A stretch of DNA of 64,000 nt from NCBI RefSeq assembly GCF_036226505.1, contig NZ_CP108484.1, forward strand, positions 3,596,001-3,660,000. Direction: 5' to 3'. The notes under the pieces are model-generated. The model saw nothing but the letters and a program-made list of their open reading frames with translations, was not told the DNA's origin and did no database searches. The translations under genes were made by a program, and so were the position numbers. Positions within the stretch are counted from its first letter, which is position 1. The number at the start of each line of letters is the position of its first letter. Shown one piece after another: positions 19,519-29,111 of this stretch. Source of the DNA: Kitasatospora sp. NBC_01246 (lineage in GTDB: Bacteria > Actinomycetota > Actinomycetes > Streptomycetales > Streptomycetaceae).

Positions 19519-20174
19519 GCCGGGATCCATACCTTTCGGTCCTCGATGCGGTGACCCTCGCGGGCCAGCCGGCCCACGATGTCGACGAGCAGCTTTCGCT
19601 CGACAGTCTTGATGCGCTCGTGCAGCGCTTCGCCGCCATCGGCGTGGTCGGCGTCGGTGACCTCGACGACGCCCTGCGCGATGATCGGCCCGGTGTCCAC
19701 CCCGGCGTCGACCAGGTGGACGGTGCAGCCGGTGACCTTCACCCCGTACGCGAGCGCGTCGGTGACGCCGTGGGCGCCGGGGAAGGCGGGCAGCAGTGCG
19801 GGGTGGGTGTTGATGATCCGCCCGGCGAAGGCCGCGATGAACGCGGGGCCGAGGATCTTCATGAAGCCCGCCGTGACCACGAGGTCCGGCCGGTGCTCCG
19901 CGACGGAGGCGGTCAGCGCGCCGTCCCACGCGGCGCGGTCGGCGAAGTCCTTCAGGCGGTGCACGAAGACCGGCAGCCCGGCCCGCTCGGCGCGCTCCAG
20001 GCCCGCGATGCCGTCACGGTCGGCACCGACGGCGACGATCTCCGCGCCGAAGGCCGGATCGGCCACGGCGTCGATCAGCGCCTGTAGGTTGGTGCCGGAG
20101 CCGGAGACCAGCACCACCAGCCGGGCCGGGCCGGGAGTGCGGGGCGGGAAGAGTTGAGCGGGGGCGGCGGCCAC
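19515..20174 (-). CDS. purN: Phosphoribosylglycinamide formyltransferase
   Basis: 219-residue PurN, transferring formyl from 10-formyl-THF to GAR, the third step of purine synthesis. Substrate loop VSGSGTNLQ is at 23-31. Catalytic residues are Asn122 and His124 in [16 protein letters not shown] and Asp160 in [12 protein letters not shown]. The GTG at 20172-20174 is preferred because GGAG lies nine bases upstream; a GTG 20 codons earlier (20234) has no ribosome site. It is the first gene of a purN-purH pair with a four-base overlap. A 12-bp palindrome lies about 195 bp upstream. Confidence 0.95.
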   Translation of the reverse strand: MAAAPAQLFPPRTPGPARLVVLVSGSGTNLQALIDAVADPAFGAEIVAVGADRDGIAGLERAERAGLPVFVHRLKDFADRAAWDGALTASVAEHRPDLVVTAGFMKILGPAFIAAFAGRIINTHPALLPAFPGAHGVTDALAYGVKVTGCTVHLVDAGVDTGPIIAQGVVEVTDADHADGGEALHERIKTVERKLLVDIVGRLAREGHRIEDRKVWIPA

Positions 20175-20709
20175 TGCGCGATTCTCCGTAGGTCGGGCGC
20201 CGCCCGCTGGTACATCCACCGGCGGTGGGGCCACTACGAACGGCAGGTCGAGCGAGGGGGAACACCGGAGGAACCCGCCGCGATGCGGGCCCGGGGAACC
20301 TATCTGAGCTGCTGACCGTCACCACGATAACGGCTGGTCGGACGGCCCTTGAAACGCCCTGGCGGCGCTACGCGCGTAGTTGAGACGGGGATCTCCATCG
20401 GGGCGCCGTTCACCCGCCGTCGGCCCGGCGTCCGCCCGCCGGCCGTGCGCGGACGGCGGGCCGACGGCAGCGACGGGGTGGTGCGGAGCTGTCGGCGGTG
20501 GCCGGCCGGGCGGGGCGGGGCGCCGGCGGAGTGGGGCGGCGGGCCCGGGGGCGGGACGTCGGGTGCGGCCGGGCGGGCGGGCCCTGGCGGGTTCGCCGGT
20601 GCGGTGGAACGCGCCCCGAAGGCAGGCCGCCGAAGGCTCCACGGGCGACTGCGGGATCATAGGGTGGCGCGGGCGTCCGCCCCACCGACCGAGAAGGAAT
20701 GGCTGAACC
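20175..20709. other. Divergent intergenic region, purN / DUF4190-like gene
   Basis: 535-bp gap. On the purN side TATCGT (complement of 20324-20329) is a possible -10. On the other side TAGGGT at 20660-20665 is a good -10 for the plus-strand gene, with no clear -35. The centre (about 20400-20640) is very G+C-rich and shows no gene-like frame. Confidence 0.5.
20368..20379. promoter_or_regulatory. 12-bp palindrome upstream of purN
   Basis: CTACGCGCGTAG, fully self-complementary, about 40 bp upstream of the possible purN -10. It is a candidate operator for purine genes; the regulator is not known from this sequence. Confidence 0.4.
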
Positions 20710-21375
20710 ATGAGCAGCGGTGACAACACCGGCGAGCGCAACCCCTTCGCGCCGCCGCCGGCGGATGCCCCGGACCAGCCGTGGCAGCCCCGCAACCCCG
20801 GGCACGCCGGGGGTTCGGACGGTTCCAACGGTGCCGACGGCACCGACGGCGGCGGGAACCCGGACGAGCGGCCCGAGGTCCCGCCGCCGCACCCGTGGAG
20901 CCCCGGCTACCAGGGCGGCGGCTGGCACCCCCGGCCGCCCGCCCCGCAGCCGCCCAAGCTCGACCCGAGCGACCCGGCGCAGCGCAAGGCCCGCAACGCC
21001 GCGCTGGCCGGTATGGGCGCGCTGGTCTGCGCGTTCGCCTCGCTGCACTACGTGGCGCTGTTCGTGGGCGCGCTGGCCATCGTCTGGGGAGTCGCCGCGA
21101 TGCGGGCCCCCAAGCCGGCCGCCGCGACCGCGACCGGCGGGGCGGCACCCGCCGCCGGCGAGTCCGCCGCCCCCAACCCGCTGACCCCGGCCGCCCTCGC
21201 CGGGGTGCTCACCGGCGCGATGACGGTGGTCTTCGTCTCCTCGGTGATCGGCCTCAGCCTCTACTACAACGACTACGTGACCTGCGTCCGGGACTCGCTC
21301 ACCTCGACCGGCGCGGACAACTGCGAGCGCCTCGCGCCGAAGTGGTACGTGGACATCACCTCGAAGAGCGAGTAG
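20710..21375 (+). CDS. Membrane protein with disordered N-terminus (DUF4190-like)
   Basis: 221-residue protein. Residues 1-95 are low-complexity and rich in Pro, Gly, Asp and Asn (GSDGSNGADGTDGGG), so probably disordered. Two hydrophobic segments follow (about 96-133 and 155-190), spaced by an Ala-rich linker. A short C-terminal tail has two cysteines (TCVRDSLTSTGADNCERL) and is probably extracytoplasmic, where a disulfide is possible. The pattern resembles DUF4190-type proteins of streptomycetes. Function unknown. The ATG at 20710 has AAGGA 11 bases upstream. Confidence 0.72.
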   Translation: MSSGDNTGERNPFAPPPADAPDQPWQPRNPGHAGGSDGSNGADGTDGGGNPDERPEVPPPHPWSPGYQGGGWHPRPPAPQPPKLDPSDPAQRKARNAALAGMGALVCAFASLHYVALFVGALAIVWGVAAMRAPKPAAATATGGAAPAAGESAAPNPLTPAALAGVLTGAMTVVFVSSVIGLSLYYNDYVTCVRDSLTSTGADNCERLAPKWYVDITSKSE

Positions 21376-21409
21376 CGGGTAGCGGGCGGACGGACGGACG
21401 GCGGCGCCG

Positions 21410-23047
21410 TCAGTCCAGCTCGTCCAGGCCGGTCGCGTCCTCCGCGGCCGCCTCCGCGCCGTCGGCCGACCGACCCAGCCGCAGCACCACGGCGTACGCG
21501 CGGGCGCGCAGCCACAGCACGCCCCGGCGCGCGCGGCCGGCGATCGCGCCGCTCCCGGGGGCGCCGACGGCCCCGGGCACGCCGACGGCCCCGGGCACGC
21601 CGACGGCCCCGGGCACGCCGACGGTTCCGGGGACGCCGACAGTCCCGCCCCGGGGCAGGCCGACCGCGTCGGTATCGAGTCCGGTGTCCGCACCGGCCGC
21701 CGCCGTGGTGGCCGACGCCCGGGCCGCGACCCGGGCCCGGGTCAGCAGGGCGCCCGGGACGGCCACCGCGGCGATCCAGCCCGCCGCCGCCAGCCCCGTC
21801 CGCCACGGCACCGGGCCCAGCTCCGCCATCCGGCCGCCGGCCAGCGCCCCGCCGGAGAGCCAGCCGAGCACCGCGGCGGCCGCACCGGTCAGCAGGGCCA
21901 CCGCCAGCACGGCGACGGCCGTCCCCGTCGGCCGCCACGCACCGGGCCGGGCCGGCGCCGGCTCCTCCCGCTGCCGGATGGTCCGGTCCGCGCCGCCCGG
22001 GTACCGGGCCCCGGCCGCCGCACGGCCGATCAGTACGGCCGGGACCACCCCGGCCAGGGCCGGCAGCAGGCAGACCAGCTGCCGCCAACCGCCCGCGCCG
22101 GGCTCCGCCAGCAGGGCGAACAGCGGGAAGTCCGGCACCGGCCCCCGCACCGTGCCGGACGGCGCCACCACCGTCCCCGCACCCGCCGCGAACCCCGGGC
22201 CCAGCGCGTAGGCCGTCCCCCAGAGCACCGCGTTCGGCAGCAGTGCCACGCTGAGCAGCAGCAGTCCGGCGACCGCGGCCGGGCCCTGCGCGAGCGCCAC
22301 CGTGCCGTGGCCGCCCCCGGTCACCGCGTCCAGCAGCGCCGCCACCGCGACCACCGCCGCACCCGCCGCCACCAGCCCCGCACCGGCGGCCAGCGCCGCC
22401 GACCGGATCGCCGCCGCGCCCCCGTCCAGGCGGGCCCAGGTGGGCAGCCCGTCCAGCGCCCGCCGCCGGAGCACCCCCCAGGGCGCCGTCCAGGAGGTCG
22501 GCCAGGACGCCGGTCCGGACCTCGGCGAGGGCGCCCCGGTCCCCCGGGCGCCGGCGGCCGTCGCGACGGCCGCCACCAGCGCCACCACCAGGACGTCCGG
22601 CAGCACCCGCGCGCGGAACAGGCCCGCGCCCGAACACTGCGCGACCACCACCACGGCGACGGCGCAGTAGCCGGACCACACCGCCAACGGACCGCTCCAG
22701 CGCGGCCGCAGCCGGCGCCGGGCCGCCGCCCGGGCACCCGCGCGGTGGAGCTGGCCCACCGCCAGCAGGCCGAGCAGCAGCGGAGCCACGGTCAGCGGGG
22801 CGTCCAGGGCGCCGCGGAGCACCGGCGCACCGTGCCCGAGCAGCCAGAGCGCCCCGGCCAGCCGGACGGCGCCGGCCGCGCCGTCGTCCGCGTACGGGGT
22901 CACCACCCAGAGCCCGAGGACCGGGACGGCGACCACCGCCAGGCCGAGCAGCGCCGTCCGCACCCCGGTGAGCACGTCGGCCAGGACGGGTCTGGCGCCC
23001 AGCTCGCCCGGCACTTCCAGGATCGGACGGCCCATCAGCTGCGTCAT
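21410..23047 (-). CDS. DUF6350 polytopic membrane protein (PerM-like)
   Basis: About 545 residues with ten or more predicted transmembrane helices, very rich in Ala, Gly, Val and Leu. It resembles the DUF6350 family, some mycobacterial members of which (PerM) are linked to cell division and persistence. Near the C-terminus is a GTVGVPG/GAVGVPG repeat (about 488-516) encoded by 18-bp tandem DNA repeats, followed by a basic amphipathic stretch and an acidic end. The start is uncertain: ATGs at 23047, 23056 and 23077 all open the frame and none has an ideal ribosome site. It is convergent with the preceding membrane gene and divergent from the LuxR/sigma-like gene. Confidence 0.72.
   Translation of the reverse strand: MTQLMGRPILEVPGELGARPVLADVLTGVRTALLGLAVVAVPVLGLWVVTPYADDGAAGAVRLAGALWLLGHGAPVLRGALDAPLTVAPLLLGLLAVGQLHRAGARAAARRRLRPRWSGPLAVWSGYCAVAVVVVAQCSGAGLFRARVLPDVLVVALVAAVATAAGARGTGAPSPRSGPASWPTSWTAPWGVLRRRALDGLPTWARLDGGAAAIRSAALAAGAGLVAAGAAVVAVAALLDAVTGGGHGTVALAQGPAAVAGLLLLSVALLPNAVLWGTAYALGPGFAAGAGTVVAPSGTVRGPVPDFPLFALLAEPGAGGWRQLVCLLPALAGVVPAVLIGRAAAGARYPGGADRTIRQREEPAPARPGAWRPTGTAVAVLAVALLTGAAAAVLGWLSGGALAGGRMAELGPVPWRTGLAAAGWIAAVAVPGALLTRARVAARASATTAAAGADTGLDTDAVGLPRGGTVGVPGTVGVPGAVGVPGAVGVPGAVGAPGSGAIAGRARRGVLWLRARAYAVVLRLGRSADGAEAAAEDATGLDELD
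21560..21647. repeat. 18-bp tandem repeat in the DUF6350 gene
   Basis: About 4.9 copies of an 18-bp unit containing ACGCCGACGGCCCCGG, in frame, giving VGVPG-type protein repeats. Third and fourth copies are the most similar; the ends have drifted. Confidence 0.85.
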
Positions 23048-23182
23048 GCGCCTCATGGTGCCAAGGCGACTCGCCATGCTCCGTGAAGAGGCAAACCACC
23101 GTCGTGTCCCAGATTATTGGCTTATGCGCATTTTCAGACCCTGCCCTCATGCCGACGCCCCCGCTCCGGCCCGGAGCGTCTG

Positions 23183-25252
23183 ATGACCACGCCGCCGACC
23201 GCCGAGCGCCCGGCCGACGCCGCCGCCGCCAACCACCCCGCCCGGACCGCCGGATCCGCCGACCCCCCGGCACCCCAGGGACGCCTCGGGAAGGGACGCC
23301 CCGGAAAGGGCCGGACCGAACGGGGCCGGGGGGCGCAGGCCGCCGCAGGTGCTGCGGGTGTCGCCGGTGCCGCGGGTGCCGCCGGGCCCGGCCGGGCCAC
23401 CGGGGCGAACGGGCCGGCCGGAGACCAGAGCGAGGCGCTCCGGCTGCTGCGGCAGTTGACGCCGCGTGAAGCCCAGGCCCTCGCCCACCTCGCGGCGGGC
23501 CGGGACCTCGCCCAGTCGGCGGCGGCGCTCGGCGTCACCCCGGCCACCGCGCGCAGCTACCAGCACCGGGCCATGCGCAAGCTCGGCACGCGGACCCACG
23601 GCGAGATCGTCGCCTTCGCCGCACTGCTGAGCCCCGCTCAGGGCGCCTCCGGCGGTCCGGCGGGCCCGCCGGACACGCCGGGGTCCGACACCCCGGTGGA
23701 GCAACCGGCCGGGCGGGAACGGCGCGGGCACGCCAAGGCCCGGCCGGCCGGCCCGGGCGACGCCGCCTCCCACGGAGCCCCGCGCCCCGGGGAGGAGGCC
23801 CCCACGCCGCGACCCGCCGCAGACTCGACCCCCACGCACCCCGGGCCACCCCGGCCGAACGGCGGCAAGGCCGGTGCCGCGCACACCCCCGCCGCCTCCG
23901 GGACGCCCCGCACCGACGACGGCACACCCGGCGCCCCGGCCACCGGCGCGGTGAACACCCCCGCCGCCGCCGGGACACCCCGCACCGACGGCCGCACCGC
24001 CCCCCGGAGCGGACCGGCGTCAGGCGCGCCGCCGCGGCCGAACGGCGGCAGGCCGGCCGGCACCGCCGCGAAGCCGCCCGCCCGGACGGACCCCGCCGAC
24101 GGCCCCGCACCCGCCGGGTCCCCTCGCACCGACGGCGGGAGCGCCCCCGAGCCGAACGACCACGGGCCCGCCACCGCCGCGCTGGCCGCCGCGAACGCGG
24201 CAGGTGCGACCTCGGAGCACCTGGACGCCGTACCCGTGCCGTCCTTCGAGGAGCTGTACGAGGCCGCCCACACCCGCCTGGTCCAACAGGTCTTCCTGCT
24301 CACCTCCTGCAAGCACCGCGCCGTGCACTGCGTGCGGCTGGCCTTCGGCGAGGCGCGCCGGCACTGGGACGAGGTGGCGGCCGGGGCCGATCCGGAGGGC
24401 TGGGTGCGGGCGCGGGCCTGTGAGGCGGCGCTCTCGCCGTGGCACCGGGGCGGTCCGCGGCGGACGCACGTCTGGCGGCTGCCGCACCGGCGGATCAAGG
24501 TCCGCCCGGCCGACGAGTCGCAGGCCGTACTGCCGGACCACGACCGGCTCACCGACCGGGACCGCGCACTGCTCAAGGCGCTCAAGCGGCTCTCCCGCCC
24601 GCAGCGCCGGGCGCTGGTGCTGCACGACGGCCTGGGCCTGCCCGCCGCCGCCGTGGCCGTCGAGGTGGAGTCGACCGTGGCGGCCGCCGAGGGCCGAGTG
24701 TGGGCCGCCCGGACGGCGTTGGCGGAGTGGGTACCGGACCTGGTCGGGCCCGATCCGGCCGCCGAGGGTTTCGCCGACGGGCTCGCCGGACTGCTGCACC
24801 GGGCCGCCGTCCGCGGCTGCCCGGAGCCGCAGCGGCCTCCGGTGCCGGTGCTGCGCGCCCGGCACCGACTGGCGAACGCCACCCGGACCGGGGCGGCGGT
24901 GCTGATCACGGTGGCGGTCGGCGGCGCGGCGGCGGCGACCCTGGCCGGCAGCGGCCCGGGGTCGCTGTTCCACCGGGCCCCCGAACCGCCGAAGCAGGCG
25001 GTCTGCGGCGCGGTCAACGGCTCCGCCGTGCCGCTCGTCCCGGACGGTCCGCCGACGGGCATCCGCAGCCTCTGGTGCAGTCCGACGCCCGGGGTCGAGC
25101 CGGTCGTGGCGGACCCGCCGCCGCCCCGGGCGCCGCTGTGGGAGCTGCCGGCCGCCGCGCGCGCCGCGGCGGCCCTGCCCCCGCCCGGCTCGGCGGGCGG
25201 GCCGGCGGCCTGCACCCGCTGGTCGCTCCTCCCCTGCCCGGCGGACCGCTGA
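23183..25252 (+). CDS. LuxR-HTH / sigma-like membrane-anchored protein
   Basis: 689-residue protein of unusual build. An Ala/Gly-rich N-terminus is followed by a LuxR-type helix-turn-helix at about 85-150 (LTPREAQALAHLAAGRDLAQ, then VTPATARSYQHRAMRKLG). A 200-residue Pro/Thr/Gly/Ala linker comes next. At about 350-540 there is a region resembling sigma-70 regions 2 and 4 (SFEELYEAAHTRLVQQVFLL; LSRPQRRALVLHDGLGLP). A membrane helix follows at about 580-605, then a Pro-rich, cysteine-containing outer tail. Whether it binds DNA at one or both domains is unknown. Synteny suggests it is the sigma-like HTH protein that sits next to sucCD in Streptomyces. ATG with GGAG six bases upstream. Confidence 0.75.
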   Translation: MTTPPTAERPADAAAANHPARTAGSADPPAPQGRLGKGRPGKGRTERGRGAQAAAGAAGVAGAAGAAGPGRATGANGPAGDQSEALRLLRQLTPREAQALAHLAAGRDLAQSAAALGVTPATARSYQHRAMRKLGTRTHGEIVAFAALLSPAQGASGGPAGPPDTPGSDTPVEQPAGRERRGHAKARPAGPGDAASHGAPRPGEEAPTPRPAADSTPTHPGPPRPNGGKAGAAHTPAASGTPRTDDGTPGAPATGAVNTPAAAGTPRTDGRTAPRSGPASGAPPRPNGGRPAGTAAKPPARTDPADGPAPAGSPRTDGGSAPEPNDHGPATAALAAANAAGATSEHLDAVPVPSFEELYEAAHTRLVQQVFLLTSCKHRAVHCVRLAFGEARRHWDEVAAGADPEGWVRARACEAALSPWHRGGPRRTHVWRLPHRRIKVRPADESQAVLPDHDRLTDRDRALLKALKRLSRPQRRALVLHDGLGLPAAAVAVEVESTVAAAEGRVWAARTALAEWVPDLVGPDPAAEGFADGLAGLLHRAAVRGCPEPQRPPVPVLRARHRLANATRTGAAVLITVAVGGAAAATLAGSGPGSLFHRAPEPPKQAVCGAVNGSAVPLVPDGPPTGIRSLWCSPTPGVEPVVADPPPPRAPLWELPAAARAAAALPPPGSAGGPAACTRWSLLPCPADR

Positions 25253-25303
25253 GCGGCCCGCCGGCGGAGTCCCCGGCGTCCGACCCGGGCCAGGTCGGAC
25301 GCC

Positions 25304-25347
25304 GGGGCGACGGGGCGACGGGGCGACGGGGCGACGGGGCGACGGGG
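25304..25347. repeat. 8-bp tandem repeat
   Basis: Five exact copies of GGGGCGAC (25304-25343) and a partial sixth, in the non-coding gap after the LuxR/sigma-like gene. Likely slippage-prone; no function inferred. Confidence 0.9.
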
Positions 25348-25435
25348 CACACCTCACCGGCGACGGCCGGAGCCGCGGCCGGATCGGCGGGCGGTGGGGC
25401 CGCCGCTCTCCCGGCCGGAGGCCCCGCCACAACGG

Positions 25436-25471
25436 CGAGCGCCCCGCCCGGAGATCCGGACGGGGCGCTCG
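25436..25471. terminator. Bidirectional terminator before sucD
   Basis: 16-position stem with one mismatch and a four-base loop, 17 bp beyond the sucD stop on the minus strand. It can also end the convergent LuxR/sigma-like transcript. Confidence 0.82.
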
Positions 25472-25487
25472 ATGCGCGGGGCGAGCG

Positions 25488-26372
25488 TCAGCCGTTGATC
25501 AGCTCACGCGCCAGGCGGGCGGTCTCGGACGGCGTCTTGCCGACCTTGACGCCGGCGGCCTCCAGGGCCTCCTTCTTCGCCTGCGCGGTGCCCGAGGAGC
25601 CGGAGACGATGGCGCCGGCGTGGCCCATGGTCTTGCCCTCGGGGGCGGTGAAGCCCGCGACGTAGCCGACGACCGGCTTGGTGACGTGCTCGGCGATGTA
25701 GGCCGCGGCACGCTCCTCGGCGTCGCCACCGATCTCACCGATCATGACGATGAGCTCGGTCTCCGGGTCCTCCTGGAAGGCCTTGAGAGCGTCGATGTGG
25801 GTGGTCCCGATGACCGGGTCACCGCCGATGCCCACGGCCGAGGAGAAGCCGATGTCCCGCAGCTCGTACATGAGCTGGTAGGTCAGGGTGCCGGACTTCG
25901 ACACCAGGCCGATCTTGCCGGCCTGGGTGATGTCCGCCGGGATGATGCCGGCGTTGGACTGCCCGGGGCTGATCAGGCCCGGGCAGTTCGGGCCGATGAT
26001 CCGGGTCTTGTTGCCCTTCGAGCCCGCGTACGCCCAGAAGGCGGCCGAGTCGTGGACCGGGACACCCTCGGTGATGACGACCGCGAGGCCGATCTCGGCG
26101 TCGATGGCCTCGACGACGGCGTCCTTGGTGAACTTCGGCGGCACGAAGATGACGGTGACGTCGGCACCGGTCTTCTCGATGGCCTCGGCGACGGAGCCGA
26201 AGACGGGCACATCGGTGCCGTCGACGTCGACCGTGGTGCCGGCCTTGCGCGGGTTCACGCCACCGACGATCTGGGTGCCCGAGGCGAGCATGCGGCGGGT
26301 GTGCTTCATGCCCTCGGAGCCGGTCATGCCCTGGACGATGACCTTGCTGTCCTTGGTAAGGAAGATAGCCAT
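25488..26372 (-). CDS. sucD: Succinate--CoA ligase alpha subunit
   Basis: 294-residue alpha subunit of succinyl-CoA synthetase, which makes ATP or GTP from succinyl-CoA in the TCA cycle. The CoA-binding domain (1-130) has [13 protein letters not shown] and [11 protein letters not shown]. The ligase domain carries the phosphorylated His251 in [13 protein letters not shown]. The ATG lies 18 bp after the sucC stop, with an AAGGGG site in between, so sucC and sucD are one transcript and subunits are made together. A terminator follows. Confidence 0.97.
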   Translation of the reverse strand: MAIFLTKDSKVIVQGMTGSEGMKHTRRMLASGTQIVGGVNPRKAGTTVDVDGTDVPVFGSVAEAIEKTGADVTVIFVPPKFTKDAVVEAIDAEIGLAVVITEGVPVHDSAAFWAYAGSKGNKTRIIGPNCPGLISPGQSNAGIIPADITQAGKIGLVSKSGTLTYQLMYELRDIGFSSAVGIGGDPVIGTTHIDALKAFQEDPETELIVMIGEIGGDAEERAAAYIAEHVTKPVVGYVAGFTAPEGKTMGHAGAIVSGSSGTAQAKKEALEAAGVKVGKTPSETARLARELING

Positions 26373-26390
26373 GGTGTTAAGTCCCCTTCC

Positions 26391-27563
26391 TTACTTGTTG
26401 GCCAGCTCGGCGGCACGGTCGGCGGCGCCGTCCATGGTGTCGACGCGCTGCACCAGCGGGTGGTTGGCGTCGTCGAGGATCTTGCGACCAAGCTCGGCGT
26501 TGTTGCCGTCCAGGCGGACGACCAGCGGCTTGGAGACGTTCTCGCCCTTGGACTCCAGCAGGGCCAGGGCCTGCACGATGCCGTTCGCGACGGCGTCGCA
26601 CGCGGTGATGCCACCGAAGACGTTGACGAAGACCGACTTGACGTCGGGGTCGCCCAGGATGATCTCCAGGCCGTTCGCCATGACCTCGGCGGACGCGCCG
26701 CCACCGATGTCGAGGAAGTTGGCGGGCTTGACGCCGCCGTGGCTCTCGCCCGCGTAGGCGACCACGTCGAGGGTGCTCATGACGAGACCCGCGCCGTTGC
26801 CGATGATGCCGACCTGGCCGTCGAGCTTGACGTAGTTCAGGCCCTTGGCCTTCGCCGCCGCCTCCAGCGGGTTGGCGGCGGCCTTGTCCTCGAGCGCCTC
26901 GTGCTCGGGCTGGCGGAACTCGGCGTTCTCGTCCAGGGAGACCTTGCCGTCGAGCGCGATGATCTTGCCGTCGCCGGACTTGATCAACGGGTTGACCTCG
27001 ACGAGGAGGGCGTCCTCCTTGATGAAGACGACCCAGAGCTTCTGCAGGACATCGGCGACCTGGTCCGCGATCTCCGCCGGGAACTTCGCGGCGGCGACGA
27101 TCTCGGCGGCCTTCTCCGGGGTGCAGCCCTCGTTGGCGTCGACCGGGATCTTGGCGAGCGCCTCGGGGTTCTCCTCCGCGACGACCTCGATCTCCACACC
27201 GCCCTCCACGCTGGCCATGGCCAGGAAGGTGCGGTTGGTGCGGTCCAGCAGGAAGGAGACGTAGTACTCCTCCTTGATGTCCGCCGTCTGGGCCAGCATC
27301 ACCTTGTGAACGGTGTGGCCCTTGATGTCCATCCCGAGGATCGCCTCGGCCTTGGCGACGGCGTCCGCCGGGTCGGCGGCGAGCTTCACGCCACCGGCCT
27401 TGCCTCGGCCGCCCACCTTCACCTGAGCCTTGACGACGGCGCGGCCGCCGAAGCGCTCCGCGATGGCGGCAGCGTCTGCGGCGGTCTCGATGACATCACC
27501 GTCAAGCACGGGAACCCCGTGCTTGGCGAAGAGGTCCCTCGCCTGGTACTCGAACAGGTCCAC
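26391..27563 (-). CDS. sucC: ADP-forming succinate--CoA ligase beta subunit
   Basis: 390-residue beta subunit with an ATP-grasp nucleotide-binding domain (about 1-240, including [37 protein letters not shown], and VEVNPLI with the metal ligands) and a C-terminal CoA-ligase domain ([13 protein letters not shown]). It pairs with SucD encoded directly downstream. The GTG at 27561-27563 is chosen because AAGGA lies seven bases upstream and it coincides with the usual DLFEYQA N-terminus; the longer upstream frame is leader. Confidence 0.97.
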   Translation of the reverse strand: MDLFEYQARDLFAKHGVPVLDGDVIETAADAAAIAERFGGRAVVKAQVKVGGRGKAGGVKLAADPADAVAKAEAILGMDIKGHTVHKVMLAQTADIKEEYYVSFLLDRTNRTFLAMASVEGGVEIEVVAEENPEALAKIPVDANEGCTPEKAAEIVAAAKFPAEIADQVADVLQKLWVVFIKEDALLVEVNPLIKSGDGKIIALDGKVSLDENAEFRQPEHEALEDKAAANPLEAAAKAKGLNYVKLDGQVGIIGNGAGLVMSTLDVVAYAGESHGGVKPANFLDIGGGASAEVMANGLEIILGDPDVKSVFVNVFGGITACDAVANGIVQALALLESKGENVSKPLVVRLDGNNAELGRKILDDANHPLVQRVDTMDGAADRAAELANK

Positions 27564-27900
27564 GTGTTTGTCCTTGTTCGTGGTCGCGGATTGTGTCTCT
27601 ACGAGCGTGCCACGGCAGGATCTTCGCTGCGGGTCGTCGGGGCGGTGCGGGTACGCAGAGGTACGGCCTTGCGGCCCACACAGCCACGGGCGCACACGTC
27701 AATCAACACGCGCGTCACGTCCGTCTGGCAGGTTATCCCCGGACGGCAGGCGTGTTTCGCCCGGGACCGGCCCGGCTTGGGTGAGAACCGTCACAGCCAG
27801 GCCCCGACCGGCTGCCGCGCGCCCTGCTCAGCAGGTGCGCAGATCAGCGGTGGGGCCGGGCCCGGGTTCGCTCGTCCGGGTGAACCCGCGCACCCGGTCG
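27564..27900. other. Intergenic region, sucC promoter side
   Basis: 337-bp gap. TTGACG (complement of 27697-27702) is a possible -35 for sucC but lacks a good -10. Inverted CGTCCG/CGGACG arms near 27718-27745 may form a leader hairpin. A 7-bp hairpin at 27863-27888 lies just beyond the VWA gene's stop and may end that transcript. Confidence 0.45.
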
Positions 27901-29091
27901 CTACCCGCCCTGCGGCGGGACGGGGATCGGCCGCTTCTCGATCGCCGCCGCCATGACGTCCGGGAACGCGTCCGGCGTGCAGGCGAACGCGGGGGCGCCG
28001 AGCGTGGCCAGGGCGGCCGCGTGCGCGTGGTCGTACGCGGGCGCCCCTTCGTCGGAGAGCGCGAGCAGCGCGACGAACTGGACGCCGGCCGCCTTCATCG
28101 CCGCCACCCGCTTGAGCATCTCGTTCCGGATGCCGCCCTCGTAGAGGTCGCTGATCAGCACCACGACGGTCTCGGACGGGCGGGTGATCCTCGACTGGCA
28201 GTAGGCCAGCGCGCGGTTGATGTCGGTGCCGCCGCCGAGCTGGGTCGCGAACAGGACGTCCACCGGGTCGCCGAGCTGCTCGGTGAGGTCGACCACCGAG
28301 GTGTCGAAGACCACCAGCCGGGTGTCCAGCGTCCTCATCGAGGCCAGCACCGCGCCGAACACCGCCGAGTGCACCACCGAGGGGGCCATCGAGCCGGACT
28401 GGTCGACGCAGAGGATGACGTCCTTCTTCACCGCGCGCTGCGCCCGGGCGTAGCCGACCAGCCGCTCGGGGACGACGGTGCCGTGCTCGGGCAGGTAGTT
28501 CTTCAGGTTGGCCCGGATGGTGCGGTCCCAGTCGATGTCGCGGTGGCGCGGGCGGTTCACCCGGGCGCTGCGGTCCAGCGCGCCGCCCAGGGTGGCCCGG
28601 GTGCGGTCGGCGAGCCGGCGCTCCAGCTCCGCGACCACCTTGCCGACCACCGCACGGGCGCTCTCCCGGGTGGTCTCGGGCAGCGCGTGCTTCAACGAGA
28701 GCAGGGTGGCGACCAGGTGGACGTCGGGCTCGACGGCCTCCAGCATCTCCGGCTCCAGCAGCAGGCGGTCCAGGCCGAGGCGGGTGATGGCGTCCTGCTG
28801 CATCAGCTGGACGACGCTGGTGGGGAAGTACTCGCGGATGTCCCCGAGCCACCGGGCCACCTGCGGCGCCGAACCGCCCAGCCCCGCGGTGCGCCGGCCG
28901 GACCGCCCGGCCCGGCCTTCCTGCGGCGTGCCCCGGTACAGCGCGGCGAGCGCGCCGTCCATCGCGGCGTCCCGGCCGCGCAGCGCGCTGCCGGTGCCGT
29001 CCGCCTCGCCGCCGAGCACCAGCCGCCAGCGGCGCAGCCGCTCCTCGGCGGCGAGGGTGACGGGAGCGGCGGGGGTGGTGGCCTCTGCCAT
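27901..29091 (-). CDS. VWA domain-containing protein
   Basis: 396-residue protein, the last gene of the MoxR-DUF5682-VWA run. The N-terminal half (about 1-220) is helical and charged. The C-terminal half (about 222-390) is a von Willebrand factor A domain with an intact metal-ion site: DQSGSM (D230, S232, S234), a threonine near TQLGGGTDIN, and an aspartate in LISDLYEGG. VWA proteins of this class typically pair with MoxR AAA+ ATPases, acting as substrate adaptors or targets. No signal peptide, so cytoplasmic. The ATG has AAGGAG six bases upstream. The partner MoxR gene is two genes upstream. Role of the complex is unknown. Confidence 0.88.
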   Translation of the reverse strand: MAEATTPAAPVTLAAEERLRRWRLVLGGEADGTGSALRGRDAAMDGALAALYRGTPQEGRAGRSGRRTAGLGGSAPQVARWLGDIREYFPTSVVQLMQQDAITRLGLDRLLLEPEMLEAVEPDVHLVATLLSLKHALPETTRESARAVVGKVVAELERRLADRTRATLGGALDRSARVNRPRHRDIDWDRTIRANLKNYLPEHGTVVPERLVGYARAQRAVKKDVILCVDQSGSMAPSVVHSAVFGAVLASMRTLDTRLVVFDTSVVDLTEQLGDPVDVLFATQLGGGTDINRALAYCQSRITRPSETVVVLISDLYEGGIRNEMLKRVAAMKAAGVQFVALLALSDEGAPAYDHAHAAALATLGAPAFACTPDAFPDVMAAAIEKRPIPVPPQGG

Positions 29092-29111
29092 CGGGTGCTC
29101 CTTCCGGTCCA

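Noticed and set aside
19519..19929. Long N-terminal extension of purH into the upstream region
   Set aside because: It is an off-frame reading of purN; the ATGA overlap gives a better start.
20699..20713. Four-codon upstream frame ATGGCTGAACCATGA overlapping the start of the DUF4190-like gene
   Set aside because: The AAGGA site abuts its ATG, too close to work, while spacing to the second ATG is workable. Probably chance.
22400..22600. Frameshift in the DUF6350 gene around the Pro/Ser/Trp-rich stretch
   Set aside because: The peptide looks odd, but third codon positions remain almost all G or C in the annotated frame, so no frameshift is needed.
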